Assembly (NCBI GenBank): GCA_963700105.1
Contig: CAVOWL010000004.1
Coordinates: 1,302,001 to 1,366,000, forward strand
From: CAVUWL01 sp963700105
GTDB taxonomy: Bacteria; Actinomycetota; Thermoleophilia; Solirubrobacterales; 70-9
Direction: 5' to 3'
Length of the DNA stretch: 64,000 nt
Shown: piece after piece, positions 44,710 to 54,014 of the stretch
Layout: every line of letters starts with the position of its first letter
Position numbering within the stretch: position 1 is the stretch's first letter
Position numbers and translations under genes: made by a program
The notes under the pieces: generated by a model
The model's input: the letters and a program-made list of their open reading frames with translations, nothing else
Told to the model about the DNA's origin: nothing
Database searches by the model: none

Positions 44710-44743
44710 GAATATTTCTCCTGGAGTTGGGGGTTTGGGACCG

Positions 44744-45958
44744 CTACGCCATCGCCTCTTGCAGGCTCTCATCGATCGAGGCCAGGAACTCCTGAGTCGT
44801 TTGGAACTCCTGCCCGGGACCGATCAGTTGCGCCAGGTCCTTGGTCATCTTGCCGCTTTCCACGGTCTCGATGCAAACTCGCTCAAGTGTCTCGGCAAAA
44901 TGCGATACCGGTGGCGAGTGATCGAGGCGGCCGCGAGCCGCGACCGCGCGGGTCCAGGCAAAGATCGAGGCGATCGGGTTGGTCGAGGTCGGCTGGCCCG
45001 CTTGGTGCTGGCGGTAATGGCGAGTCACCGTTCCGTGTGCGGCCTCGGCCTCGATGGTCTTTCCATCCGGGGTCATCAGCACGCTAGTCATCAGCCCCAG
45101 CGAACCGAAACCCTGGGCGACGGTGTCAGATTGCACGTCTCCGTCGTAGTTCTTACAGGCCCACAGGTAGCCGCCTTCCCACTTCAGCGCCGCGGCGACC
45201 ATGTCGTCGATCAGGCGGTGTTCATAGGTCAGCCCGGCGGCCTCGAAGTCGGCCTTGAACTCACGCTCATAGACCTCGGCAAATAGATCCTTAAAGCGCC
45301 CGTCATAGCGCTTCAGGATCGTGTTCTTGGTCGAAAGGTAAACGGGGAAATTGCGCTGCAGCCCGTAACGCATCGAGGCGCGAGCGAAGTCGCAAATGGA
45401 GTCATCGAGGTTGTACATCGCCATCGCGACGCCGCCGGCGGGAAAGTCAAAAACGTCGAGCTCGATCGGCTCAGATCCGTCGCTTGGGGTGTAGGTAAGG
45501 GTCAGCGAACCGGCGCCCGGCACCACCATGTCGGTGGCTCGGTACTGATCGCCGAAGGCATGGCGACCGATCACGATCGGCTTGCGCCAGCCCGGCACTA
45601 GCCGGGGGATATTGGCGATCACGATTGGCTCGCGAAAGATGACGCCGCCGAGGATGTTTCGGATCGTCCCGTTGGGGGAGCGATACATCTCCTTGAGGCC
45701 GAACTCCTTGACCCGGGCCTCATCGGGAGTGATCGTCGCGCACTTGACGCCGACCCCATGCTCTTTGATCGCCTCGGCCGCCTCCACGGTGATCCGGTCT
45801 TCGCTGCGATCGCGGCTCTCGATCCCGAGGTCGAAATAGAGCAGCTCGAGCTCGAGGTAGGGGAGGATCAGCTGCTCTTTGATGAAGGACCAGATGATTC
45901 TGGTCATCTCATCGCCGTCAAGCTCGACAATCGGATTTTTGACCTTGATCCTCGCCAT
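44744..45958 (-). CDS. icd: NADP-dependent isocitrate dehydrogenase
   Basis: This decarboxylates isocitrate to 2-oxoglutarate. The 404-residue protein has VELDGDEMTRIIWSFIKEQL at the N-terminus, GTIRNILGGVIFREPI with the Ser/Asn isocitrate site, YDGRFKDLF, NYDGDVQSDTVAQGFGSLG with metal-binding Asp residues, and EAAHGTVTRHYR. This is the homodimeric type II (eukaryotic-like) group, common in actinobacteria. It diverges from aidB across 50 bases. Confidence 0.96.
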   Translation of the reverse strand: MARIKVKNPIVELDGDEMTRIIWSFIKEQLILPYLELELLYFDLGIESRDRSEDRITVEAAEAIKEHGVGVKCATITPDEARVKEFGLKEMYRSPNGTIRNILGGVIFREPIVIANIPRLVPGWRKPIVIGRHAFGDQYRATDMVVPGAGSLTLTYTPSDGSEPIELDVFDFPAGGVAMAMYNLDDSICDFARASMRYGLQRNFPVYLSTKNTILKRYDGRFKDLFAEVYEREFKADFEAAGLTYEHRLIDDMVAAALKWEGGYLWACKNYDGDVQSDTVAQGFGSLGLMTSVLMTPDGKTIEAEAAHGTVTRHYRQHQAGQPTSTNPIASIFAWTRAVAARGRLDHSPPVSHFAETLERVCIETVESGKMTKDLAQLIGPGQEFQTTQEFLASIDESLQEAMA

Positions 45959-46008
45959 CGCGGCGCGATGCTACCTGGCCGTCGAAGCGTTGGCCCCCCG
46001 CGCGGCGC

Positions 46009-47703
46009 ATGGGAGTGACACAATCGGAATCGATGGCAACCGCGACGGATCGATCGGCGAGCACCCACGAGGTGACCAATCAGCCGCCGCCGCTGCTCGA
46101 TTACAACGTCTTTGAGTCAGACACGGCGCTGGTCGAGGCGGTGCGACGAGAGGGAGCCGAGTGGGCGGAGGCGAGGATCGCCGCGGTCGGGGCGCTGGCC
46201 GGCGCGGGCCGAATCCAGGCGCTCGGGGAGGCGGCGAACCAAAACCCCCCGAAACTGCGCACCCACGACCGCTTCGGAAACCGCGTCGATGAGGTCGAGT
46301 TTCACCCGGCTTGGCATGAGCTATTGGGGATGGCGGTGGAGCAGGAGCTGCACTGCGCACCCTGGAAGGCGCCGGGCCCCGGTGCCCACGTCGCCCGCGG
46401 CGCCGCCTTCATGTGCATGTCCCAGGCGGAGGCCGGGATCGGCTGCCCGATCTCGATGACCTACTCGGTGATCCCGGCCCTGCGCAACCAACCCGAGCTG
46501 GCCGCCGAGTGGGAGCCGCGCTTCCTCGCGGCTGCCTATGACCCCCGAAACGCCCCCGCCGCGCAGAAGCGTGGAGCGCTGGCCGGGATGGGGATGACCG
46601 AGAAGCAGGGCGGTACCGACGTCCGCGCCAACACGACCGAGGCGCGCCCCGTCGCCGCCGGCGGCGCGGGGGCGGAGTATGAGCTGCGCGGGCACAAGTG
46701 GTTCATGTCGGCGCCGATGTGCGACGCATTCCTCGTCCTCGCCCAGGCCGACGGTGGGATCTCCTGCTTCCTTTTCCCGCGCTGGACCCCGGATGGAGAG
46801 CGCAACCGATTCCGCCTGCAGCGGCTCAAGGACAAGCTCGGCAATCGCTCCAATGCCTCCGCTGAGATCGAGTTTGACTCGGCCTCCGCCTGGCTGGTCG
46901 GGGAGGAGGGTGCGGGGGTGCGAACGATCATCGAGATGGTCAACCACACCCGCCTTGACTGCGTTATCGGCGGCGCCAGCGGGATGCGGGTGGGGGTCGC
47001 AGAGGCGATCCACCACGACCGCAACCGCTCGGTCTTCGGCCGGGCCCTGAGCGAGCAACCGCTGATGCAAAACGTGCTCGCAGACCTCTGCGTGGAGTCC
47101 GAGGCAGCGACGATCTCGGCGATGCGCCTGGCCCGTGCCTACGATGAGGCGATCGCCGGCGATCAGGGGGCGATCAGCCTGAAGCGAATCTCAAACGCCG
47201 TGCTCAAGTACTGGATCTGCAAGCGGGCGCCGGTACACGCCGCCGAGGCCCTGGAGTGCCTGGGCGGCAACGGCTACGTCGAGGAGTCCGGGATGCCACG
47301 CCTCTTTCGCGAGAGCCCGCTCAACTCGATCTGGGAGGGCTCGGGAAACGTCCAGTGCCTCGACGTCTTGCGGGCGATGATCAAGAGCCCCGGCTCGCTG
47401 GAAGCCTTCTTCGAGGAGGTCGGGGCCGGAGCAGGCGGTGAGCCCCGCCTTGCCGCCTACGCCAGCTCACTGCGCGATCAGCTGCCGGGCGATCTGGAGA
47501 CGATCGAGTACCGGGCTCGCAGCCTGGTCGAGCGCATGGCGCTGGCCCTGCAGGGTTCGCTCTTGGTTCGCTATGGCGATCAGGCGGTCAGCGATGCCTT
47601 CTGCGCCTCTCGCCTCGATGGCGAGTGGGGCCGGGCATTCGGCACCCTGCCGGCCGCAACCGACTTCACCCGGATCATCGAGCGCCACCGGGTCGGCCGC
47701 TAA
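46009..47703 (+). CDS. aidB: Acyl-CoA dehydrogenase of the AidB type
   Basis: The 564-residue flavoprotein matches AidB closely: LLDYNVFESDTALVEAVRRE, NPPKLRTHDRFGNRVDEVEF, FHPAWHELLGMAVEQEL, IGMGMTEKQGG-like LAGMGMTEKQGGTDVRANTT, GHKWFMSAPMCDAFLVLAQ, LKDKLGNRSNASAEIEFD and LECLGGNGYVEESGMPRL. AidB in E. coli belongs to the adaptive response to alkylation and binds DNA through its C-terminal domain. Its enzyme substrate is unclear. The start is ATG 46009 or 46033. No ada or alkA gene lies in the window. Confidence 0.92.
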   Translation: MGVTQSESMATATDRSASTHEVTNQPPPLLDYNVFESDTALVEAVRREGAEWAEARIAAVGALAGAGRIQALGEAANQNPPKLRTHDRFGNRVDEVEFHPAWHELLGMAVEQELHCAPWKAPGPGAHVARGAAFMCMSQAEAGIGCPISMTYSVIPALRNQPELAAEWEPRFLAAAYDPRNAPAAQKRGALAGMGMTEKQGGTDVRANTTEARPVAAGGAGAEYELRGHKWFMSAPMCDAFLVLAQADGGISCFLFPRWTPDGERNRFRLQRLKDKLGNRSNASAEIEFDSASAWLVGEEGAGVRTIIEMVNHTRLDCVIGGASGMRVGVAEAIHHDRNRSVFGRALSEQPLMQNVLADLCVESEAATISAMRLARAYDEAIAGDQGAISLKRISNAVLKYWICKRAPVHAAEALECLGGNGYVEESGMPRLFRESPLNSIWEGSGNVQCLDVLRAMIKSPGSLEAFFEEVGAGAGGEPRLAAYASSLRDQLPGDLETIEYRARSLVERMALALQGSLLVRYGDQAVSDAFCASRLDGEWGRAFGTLPAATDFTRIIERHRVGR

Positions 47704-47722
47704 AGCCGGGGCGACTTGGGGC

Positions 47723-48898
47723 TCAGGGGCGGGCGCCGTGCGCGGCGTCGCGCAGGGCTCGACCGACCTGCTCGGCTGTGATCACCCCGCAGAGGCGGCC
47801 GTCACGATCGACTGCCATCAGCGCGCCGAAGCGGCGCAGGTTGTGATTTGCCAGGAGCGAGTCAAGGGGAGCATCCTCGCTGACGTGCAGCGAGCCCTGA
47901 TCGCGCTCCAGCAGCTCGGAGACCAGCGAGGAGGCGCGCGAGATCTCGGGAACCTGATCGGCGCGATCGCGCTCGAGCAGTCCCAGAAAGCGATGGGCGG
48001 CATCGACCACCGGGAACCAGGGCCAGCGGTAGCGCAGAAAGTACTGATCGAGGGCCTGCTCGACGCTCAGTTCCCCCGGGATCGCGACCGGCTCGCGATC
48101 CATCACGTCCGCCACCCGCACGTCCCCGATGCGGCTGGAGATCTGGGTCTGCATCGCAGCACCGCGGGCTGCACCGTTGATCATCATCCCGATCAGCGCC
48201 AGCCAGATACCTTCGAAGGGATCGCCGCTGGCGAGCAGCAGAAGCCCGCCGGCGATGAACAGGTAGCCGAACACGCGACCGAGGGTCGCCGCGACCCGTG
48301 TCGCGGCGTTGCGGTCCCCCGTCCGCCACCAGGCGATCGCGCGGGCGATCCGGCCGCCGTCCATCGGGAAGGCCGGCAGCAGATTGAAGATCAAGACCAA
48401 GAGGTTGATCGAGGCAAGCCAGGCGATCATTGCCAGCAAGCCCGAAATCCCGACCCGACCTTCGAAGGGCAGCGCCTGCTCGAACCCGTGGGGCCCGGCG
48501 GCGGCGAGGCCGATCCCGACCAAGAGGACGACGATGGCCGCGGTCACCGCCGGCCCGGCGATTGCAACCTCAAACTCGGTCGCCGGGCTGTCGGGCTCGC
48601 GGTCCATCTTCGCCATGCCGCCGAAGATCCACAGCTGGATGCTGGAGATCCCGATCCCGCGGCGCCGCGCAACCATCGCGTGGCCCAGCTCGTGCAGGAC
48701 GATCGAGCCGAAGAAGCCGAGCGCGCTACCGACCGCGAGCGCAAACGGAGCGGTCGCCGAACCGGGCTGGCCGAGGATTTCGCCGTAGACCGGCGAGAGC
48801 CAGAAAATCACCAGAAAGAGGACCAGGAACCAGGACCAGTCCACCGCGATCCTGATCCCGCGGACGTGAAAGAGGGTGATCGAACCACCGCCGAGCAT
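47723..48898 (-). CDS. Site-2 protease family membrane metalloprotease with CBS domains
   Basis: The 391-residue protein has a zinc-binding HELGH (about 69-73) in the first helix region and NLLPAFPMDGGR (about 172-183) with the third ligand Asp, as in SpoIVFB-type site-2 proteases. Two CBS repeats follow (about 245-390), probably binding adenosyl ligands and regulating activity. S2P enzymes cut transmembrane anti-sigma factors or signal peptides. ATG 48898 (MLGGGSITLF) was preferred over 48934, because family members begin there. It converges on aidB. Confidence 0.9.
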   Translation of the reverse strand: MLGGGSITLFHVRGIRIAVDWSWFLVLFLVIFWLSPVYGEILGQPGSATAPFALAVGSALGFFGSIVLHELGHAMVARRRGIGISSIQLWIFGGMAKMDREPDSPATEFEVAIAGPAVTAAIVVLLVGIGLAAAGPHGFEQALPFEGRVGISGLLAMIAWLASINLLVLIFNLLPAFPMDGGRIARAIAWWRTGDRNAATRVAATLGRVFGYLFIAGGLLLLASGDPFEGIWLALIGMMINGAARGAAMQTQISSRIGDVRVADVMDREPVAIPGELSVEQALDQYFLRYRWPWFPVVDAAHRFLGLLERDRADQVPEISRASSLVSELLERDQGSLHVSEDAPLDSLLANHNLRRFGALMAVDRDGRLCGVITAEQVGRALRDAAHGARP

Positions 48899-48935
48899 CA
48901 CCCAATGGTAAGCGGCGGATAGCCTCGCCCCCAAG

Positions 48936-50117
48936 ATGGCGTCGAATGTCGAGCAGGAGTGGTTGCGCGAGCGCCTCGAGGAGCTGGAGAAAATTGAACG
49001 GCCCTCAGCATCTGAAGGCGAGCGCGAGGCCGCCGAGTGGCTGGTGAAAAACTTCGGCGCGCTTTCGGTCAGGGCACGGATCGAGGCGGAGCGAGCGCAC
49101 GGGACCTATTGGTGGCCGCTCGGTCTGGGCGGCAGCCTCGGGTTGCTCGGCGGAATTCTCGCAGGGCGTGGCCGGAGGACTCTGGGGGCACTGCTTGGCG
49201 GGCTCGGCGTGGCCGGGATCTTCGATGACTTTCCACCCCGCAAGCGAGGCCTGCGCCGCCTTCTCCCAAGCCGGGAGACCTACAACGTGATCGCCGAGCT
49301 CGGCGATCGAAGCGCCGAGCGAACCGTCGTGATCGTCGCCCATCACGACGCCGCCCACTCGGGCCTCCTCTTTCACCCGGCGCTGCCGCGGCTCGCCAAA
49401 CGCCTCGGTTTCATCGAGCGCTCCAACACCTCACCGGCACTGATGGCACCGGTGATCGGCGGGCCGCTGCTGTGCATGCTCGGGGCGCTCGGCGACAGCG
49501 GGCTCCTGCGCCGGTTGGGAATCGCGCTCTCGGTCGGCTCGACCCTGGCCCTGACCGAGATCGGACTCCATAACAGCGTTCCGGGAGCAAACGACAACGG
49601 CAGCTCGGTCGTGGCGCTCCTGGCGCTTGCCAGGAAACTGGTCGAGGAACCACCCAGTGGCGTCCGCGTGATCCTTCTCTCCACCGGCTCAGAGGAGTCA
49701 TTCAGCGAGGGGATGAAGGCGTTTGGAGAACGCCATTTCGCCCAGCTGCCGCCTGAGAGCACCTTCTTTCTCTGCCTCGAGGCGATCGGATCACCCCACC
49801 TTCTCGTCCTGCGGGGCGAGGGCTTCCTGAAGATGAGCGAGTACCCGCCACGCTCATTGGCGTTGATGGACGGCCTCGCCGAGGAACTCGGAATCTGGCT
49901 CTATCCGAACCTGCGGCTGCGCAACGGGACCGACGGACTGGAGTCGCTGGCGGCGGGCTATGAGACGGCGGCGCTTTGTGGTTGCAACGAGCTCAAAGCG
50001 CCGGCCAACTACCACTGGCCCAGCGACCTTGCCGCCAACCTGGATTTCGCCACCTTGATCGATGCGATTGCCCTCGCCGAGGCGGCGATTCGGCGCCTCG
50101 GCGAGGGCTGGTTCTAG
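48936..50117 (+). CDS. M28 family metallopeptidase
   Basis: The 393-residue protein has membrane segments near 62-98 and a peptidase domain with ligands in VVIVAHHDAAHSG (about 132-144), GANDNGSSVVA (about 222-232), LSTGSEESFSEGMKAF with the catalytic Glu, and NYHWPSDL with the last His. The M28 fold is used by aminopeptidases and glutaminyl cyclases. The hydrophobic insert makes it a membrane-anchored variant. It is the last gene before the sdh promoter region. The substrate is unknown. Confidence 0.86.
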   Translation: MASNVEQEWLRERLEELEKIERPSASEGEREAAEWLVKNFGALSVRARIEAERAHGTYWWPLGLGGSLGLLGGILAGRGRRTLGALLGGLGVAGIFDDFPPRKRGLRRLLPSRETYNVIAELGDRSAERTVVIVAHHDAAHSGLLFHPALPRLAKRLGFIERSNTSPALMAPVIGGPLLCMLGALGDSGLLRRLGIALSVGSTLALTEIGLHNSVPGANDNGSSVVALLALARKLVEEPPSGVRVILLSTGSEESFSEGMKAFGERHFAQLPPESTFFLCLEAIGSPHLLVLRGEGFLKMSEYPPRSLALMDGLAEELGIWLYPNLRLRNGTDGLESLAAGYETAALCGCNELKAPANYHWPSDLAANLDFATLIDAIALAEAAIRRLGEGWF

Positions 50118-50126
50118 GCTCGCGCT

Positions 50127-50150
50127 AAATCCGAGAACGGCGTCGGATTT
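50127..50150. promoter_or_regulatory. 8-bp dyad upstream of sdhA
   Basis: AAATCCGA (50127-50134) and TCGGATTT (50143-50150) are perfect inverted repeats around eight bases, between the M28 stop (50117) and the sdhA GTG (50171). A TATAGCAT stretch (about 50157-50164) sits six bases before the sdhA start, which would suit a leaderless or very short leader transcript. The dyad may end the M28 transcript or hold an operator for sdh. Confidence 0.5.
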
Positions 50151-50170
50151 CGGCTCTATAGCATCCGCCC

Positions 50171-51859
50171 GTGCCCACTCATGACGTATTGGTGATCGGC
50201 GCCGGCCTGGCCGGGCAGCGAGCGGCTCTGGCGGCCGCCGAGCAGGACGTCTCGGTGGGGATCATCAGCAAGGTCCACCCGGTCCGATCTCACTCCAACG
50301 CCGCCCAGGGCGGGATCAACGCCGCGCTCAACCCCGGCGACTCCTGGGAGTCCCATGCCTTTGACACGATCAAGGGCTCTGATTACCTGGGCGACCAGGA
50401 CGCAATCGAAATCATGTGCCGCGAGGCGCCCGAGGAGATCCTTCACCTCGAGCACCTCGGTGTCACCTTCCACCGCAATCAGGAGGGAAAACTCGGCACC
50501 CGCGCCTTCGGTGGCGCCTCGGCGGCGCGCACCTACTACGTCGCCGACATCACCGGGCAGGCGATCATGCACGTCCTCTACGAGCAACTGATGAAGCACT
50601 CCGAGCAGGTGGCCCGCTATGAGGAGTGGTTCTGCAGCGCCCTGGCGATCGATGAGGAGGGCTCCTGCTGCGGCGTGGTCACCCGAAACATCGCCGACGG
50701 CTCGATGGAACTGTTTGGGGCAAAGGCCGTGATCCTCGCCTGCGGCGGCAATGGTCAGGTTTGGAGGCCGACCACGAACGCGCTGATCTGCACCGGTGAC
50801 GGGATCGCGATGGCCTACCGGGTCGGGGCGAAACTGATGGACATGGAGATGATCCAATACCACCCCACGACGCTGGCCGGCAAGGGTTTTCTGATCACCG
50901 AGGGGGCGCGCGGAGAGGGCGCCCATCTGCTCAACGCCAAGGGCGAGCGCTTCATGGAGCGCTACGCGCCCAACAAGATGGAGCTCGCCTCCCGCGACGT
51001 CGTCTCCCGCGCTGAGCAGACCGAGATCAACGAGGGTCGCGGCTTCCCCGACGGCACCGTCGCACTCGACATCACGGTCGTGCCGCGCAAGCGCGTGCAT
51101 GAGGCACTGCGCGAGATCGTCCTCGTCGGGCGCGACTTCGCCGGCGTCGATATCACCCGTGAACCGATCCACATCAAGCCTGGCAACCACTACACGATGG
51201 GCGGTGTGAAGACCGACGTCGAGGGGCGCACCGATATCCCCGGCCTCTACGCCGCCGGCGAGGCGGCCTGCGTCTCGGTCCACGGCGGCAACCGCCTCGG
51301 CGCCAACTCGCTGCTCGACACGCTGATTTTCGGGCGGCGCTCCGGCGCCGATGCCGCCGCCCGAGCCAAGCGGGTAGCCGGCTCACGGCCCTCCAAGCAG
51401 GTGCTTGAGGCCGAGGAGGCGATGATCGCCGCGATCTCCTCTCGGGAGAAGGGCAGCGGGCGCCGCGTCTCAGAGATCAAGCTCGAGCTGGGTCAAACGA
51501 TGGATAAACAGGTTGCCGTGTTTCGCGACCAGGGCGGCATCGAGGCGGCGCTTGAGACCGTTATCCGCCTCAAGCAGGAGGCCGAATCGGCCTACATCGA
51601 TGACCACGGCAGCGTCTTCAACCAGGACCTCCTGGCGGCGATCGAGCTTGGCTACATGCTCGACAACGCCGAGTGCACCTGCGTCGGTGCGCTCGAGCGC
51701 ACCGAGAGCCGCGGTGCCCAGTACCGCACCGACTACCCGGAGCGAAACGATCAGGAATGGCTCAAACACATCGACCTGCAGCGCGGCGAGGACGGCCCCG
51801 AGATCTCATACTCCGAGGTGACGATCACCAAGTGGGAGCCCGAAGAAAGAACCTATTGA
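50171..51859 (+). CDS. sdhA: Succinate dehydrogenase/fumarate reductase flavoprotein subunit
   Basis: The 562-residue subunit has the FAD-binding VLVIGAGLAGQRAALAA (about 6-22), the covalent-flavin and active-site block VHPVRSHSNAAQGGINAAL with His for FAD attachment, MEMIQYHPTTLAGKGFLITE, HYTMGGVKTDVEG and VSVHGGNRLGANSLLD. It oxidises succinate to fumarate, or the reverse. The GTG at 50171 is taken as start. It leads a three-gene operon with sdhB and an SdhE-type CCG protein and no cytochrome b subunit, which marks a type E enzyme. Confidence 0.96.
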   Translation: MPTHDVLVIGAGLAGQRAALAAAEQDVSVGIISKVHPVRSHSNAAQGGINAALNPGDSWESHAFDTIKGSDYLGDQDAIEIMCREAPEEILHLEHLGVTFHRNQEGKLGTRAFGGASAARTYYVADITGQAIMHVLYEQLMKHSEQVARYEEWFCSALAIDEEGSCCGVVTRNIADGSMELFGAKAVILACGGNGQVWRPTTNALICTGDGIAMAYRVGAKLMDMEMIQYHPTTLAGKGFLITEGARGEGAHLLNAKGERFMERYAPNKMELASRDVVSRAEQTEINEGRGFPDGTVALDITVVPRKRVHEALREIVLVGRDFAGVDITREPIHIKPGNHYTMGGVKTDVEGRTDIPGLYAAGEAACVSVHGGNRLGANSLLDTLIFGRRSGADAAARAKRVAGSRPSKQVLEAEEAMIAAISSREKGSGRRVSEIKLELGQTMDKQVAVFRDQGGIEAALETVIRLKQEAESAYIDDHGSVFNQDLLAAIELGYMLDNAECTCVGALERTESRGAQYRTDYPERNDQEWLKHIDLQRGEDGPEISYSEVTITKWEPEERTY

Positions 51860-51924
51860 GCCAATGACCGAGATCAGTTCATGTCGAGATGTTCCAAACT
51901 GCCCCGGTTCGGGCGGGAGAGGGC

Positions 51925-53097
51925 GTGAGGGTGGCCGAGTACACACTTAAGGTCCGCAGGTATCAGCCCGAGAGCGGCGAGGCCGCCTACTGGGAGGAGT
52001 TCAGGGTCGAGCTGGACCCCTCGCTCTCGGTTCTCGACGGCCTGCTGCAGGTCAAAGATCGAGACGACGGCTCGCTCTCCGTGCGCTGCTCATGCCGGGC
52101 CGCGATCTGCGGCTCGTGTGGGATGAAGATCAACGGTCAATCCGGGCTTGGCTGCAAAACCCAGATCGGTGAGGCGCAGGCCCAGGCGGCCAAGATGGCG
52201 GGGCTGAGCCGCGAGCCTGGCGAGGATTCGCAGAGTTCGATCGTCGTTGAGCCGATGGGCAACATGCCGGTGATCAAGGACCTGATCACCGACATGGAGT
52301 CCACGCACTGGACAAAGATCCGCCGCGTCACCCCCTGGCTCCTCCCCCACGGCACCCCGCCCGAGCGCGAGTACGTGGTCGAGCCCGAAGCGATGATCGA
52401 CATCACCCAGTCGATGGCCTGCATCCAGTGCGGCGCCTGCGTCTCCTCCTGCCTCTCGATGGAAGCCGACCCAGACTTCATCGGCCCCGCCGCGCTGGCC
52501 AAGGCCTACCGCTTCGTCGGGGACCCCCGCGATGCCGAGACCAAGGAGCGACTTCACGACCTCGGCGAGGATCCGCACGGGATCTATGACTGCACCCACT
52601 GCTTCAGCTGCATCGACGCCTGCCCCAAGGGGGTGGCGCCAATGGATCAGATCATGCGGTTGCGCCGCCGCGCCGGCGAGGAGGGAATCGCCGATCCAAA
52701 CAGCGGCCACGACCATGAGGTCGCCTTCGTCAAGATCATCGAGAAGAAGGGGACGCTCGATGAGTCACTGCTCCTGCAGGAGTCATTTGCGCCCGGGGTG
52801 AAGGGCAAGCTGAAACCGACAAAACGTGCGATCAGGGAAATGGTTGGCTCGCTTCCGGTCGCCATTCGTGGCATCCGCTCGGGCAAGATGCGCTCGCTGC
52901 CGAAGCTGATCCCCGGTGTTCACCCAAAGCTGCCCGGCGGCGCCCAGGACGAGGTCAAGGCGATCTATAAGCACGCCGAGCAACACCAGGAGGAATTCAA
53001 CATCTACATCAAGGGCGAGGACGGCGACCAGGAGGAGCCGGCCAGCGTCGCAGCCGAGCCGAGCGGCCCTGACGCCAGCCAGGAGCCGACCCAATGA
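51925..53097 (+). CDS. sdhB: Succinate dehydrogenase/fumarate reductase iron-sulfur subunit, extra-Cys variant
   Basis: The 390-residue protein has a [2Fe-2S] domain (Cys55, 57, 62, 65, 77; CSCRAAICGSCG) and two ferredoxin-like motifs: CIQCGACVSSC (166-176) and CTHCFSCIDACPKG (223-233). The second motif is C-x2-C-x2-C-x3-C-P. Ordinary SdhB has a non-cysteine residue at the second of these positions and binds [3Fe-4S]. The extra Cys226 suggests a second [4Fe-4S] cluster, as in type E enzymes. It is longer than usual, with an acidic C-terminal extension of about 140 residues. GGGAG lies five bases before GTG 51925; GTG 51931 is possible. Confidence 0.93.
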   Translation: MRVAEYTLKVRRYQPESGEAAYWEEFRVELDPSLSVLDGLLQVKDRDDGSLSVRCSCRAAICGSCGMKINGQSGLGCKTQIGEAQAQAAKMAGLSREPGEDSQSSIVVEPMGNMPVIKDLITDMESTHWTKIRRVTPWLLPHGTPPEREYVVEPEAMIDITQSMACIQCGACVSSCLSMEADPDFIGPAALAKAYRFVGDPRDAETKERLHDLGEDPHGIYDCTHCFSCIDACPKGVAPMDQIMRLRRRAGEEGIADPNSGHDHEVAFVKIIEKKGTLDESLLLQESFAPGVKGKLKPTKRAIREMVGSLPVAIRGIRSGKMRSLPKLIPGVHPKLPGGAQDEVKAIYKHAEQHQEEFNIYIKGEDGDQEEPASVAAEPSGPDASQEPTQ

Positions 53098-54008
53098 GCG
53101 AGAGAATCCGCGTCGCCTACTGGCCCGGCTGCGTCTCGCGCGGTTTCACAACCGAGCTGCACGGCTCGATGGCGCTGGTCGCCGATCGGCTCGGAATCGA
53201 GCTGGTCACTCTGGATCGCGCCAACTGCTGCGGGGCCGGGGTGATCGCCGAGCACAACCAGGAGCTGGCCGATGCCCTCAATGCCCGCACCTTCGCGCTG
53301 GCCCAGCAAACCGGCCTCTCGATGATGAACATCTGCTCGACCTGTCAGGGGGCCCAATCTGAGTGCCAGCAGCGCCTCGACGCCGACTCCGCCTATCGAG
53401 CCCACATCAACGAGGTGCTCTCCGGCCAGGGGCTCAGCTATGAGAAGGGCAAGGACGGCTTCACAAACAAGAACTTCCTCTGGCTCTTGGTCGAGGACTA
53501 CGGCCTGGAGCGGCTCGCCGAGAAGGTGAGCAGGCCGCTGGCGGGGCTGCGTGTCGGCCCCTTCTACGGCTGCTATGTGGTGCGCCCGAAGGAGCGGCTT
53601 GGCTATGCCGAGCATCCCGATCGAGACATCTACCTCGAGCAGGTGATCAAGACGCTCGGTGGCGAGGTTGTCGAGTACGACGGGGCGCGCAAATGCTGTG
53701 GTTTTCCGGTGATCACGATGAACCGGGAGACCTCGCTGCGCCAGGCCGGAACCCATGTGGGTGACGCCCTGGACGCCGGTGCGGACTGCCTCGTAACGCC
53801 CTGCCCGCTCTGCCATCTCAACCTCGACATGCAGCAGCCCGATGCGGCCAAGGTCGTCAATCGCGACCTCGGCCTGGCCGTGTTGCACCTGCCCCAGCTG
53901 GTTGGCCTGGCGCTTGGGGCGGAGCCAAAGGAGCTCGGGATGGGTCGCCACATTGCCTCGACCGCCTGGGTCGGGGAGCGTCTCAAAAGCGCCGCCGCCA
54001 GCGTCTAG
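53094..54008 (+). CDS. SdhE/HdrB-like CCG-domain membrane anchor subunit of succinate dehydrogenase
   Basis: The 304-residue protein has two cysteine-rich CCG domains: C13-x31-C45C46-x34-C81-x2-C84, and C160-x40-C201C202-x34-C237-x2-C240. The family also includes HdrB of heterodisulfide reductase and the SdhE/MfrE subunits of type E succinate:quinone or methylmenaquinol:fumarate reductases. It binds a non-standard [4Fe-4S] cluster that passes electrons to the quinone. It shares ATGA with the sdhB stop, so the three proteins form one complex. Not to be confused with the FAD assembly factor also called SdhE. Confidence 0.9.
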   Translation: MSERIRVAYWPGCVSRGFTTELHGSMALVADRLGIELVTLDRANCCGAGVIAEHNQELADALNARTFALAQQTGLSMMNICSTCQGAQSECQQRLDADSAYRAHINEVLSGQGLSYEKGKDGFTNKNFLWLLVEDYGLERLAEKVSRPLAGLRVGPFYGCYVVRPKERLGYAEHPDRDIYLEQVIKTLGGEVVEYDGARKCCGFPVITMNRETSLRQAGTHVGDALDAGADCLVTPCPLCHLNLDMQQPDAAKVVNRDLGLAVLHLPQLVGLALGAEPKELGMGRHIASTAWVGERLKSAAASV

Positions 54009-54014
54009 CTCGAC

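Noticed and set aside
47438..48922. 494-residue plus-strand reading frame opposite the site-2 protease gene
   Set aside because: It is the GC-rich shadow of the protease and the end of aidB. The translation is Gln/Asp/Arg-rich low-complexity with no motif, while the minus strand has HELGH and CBS domains.
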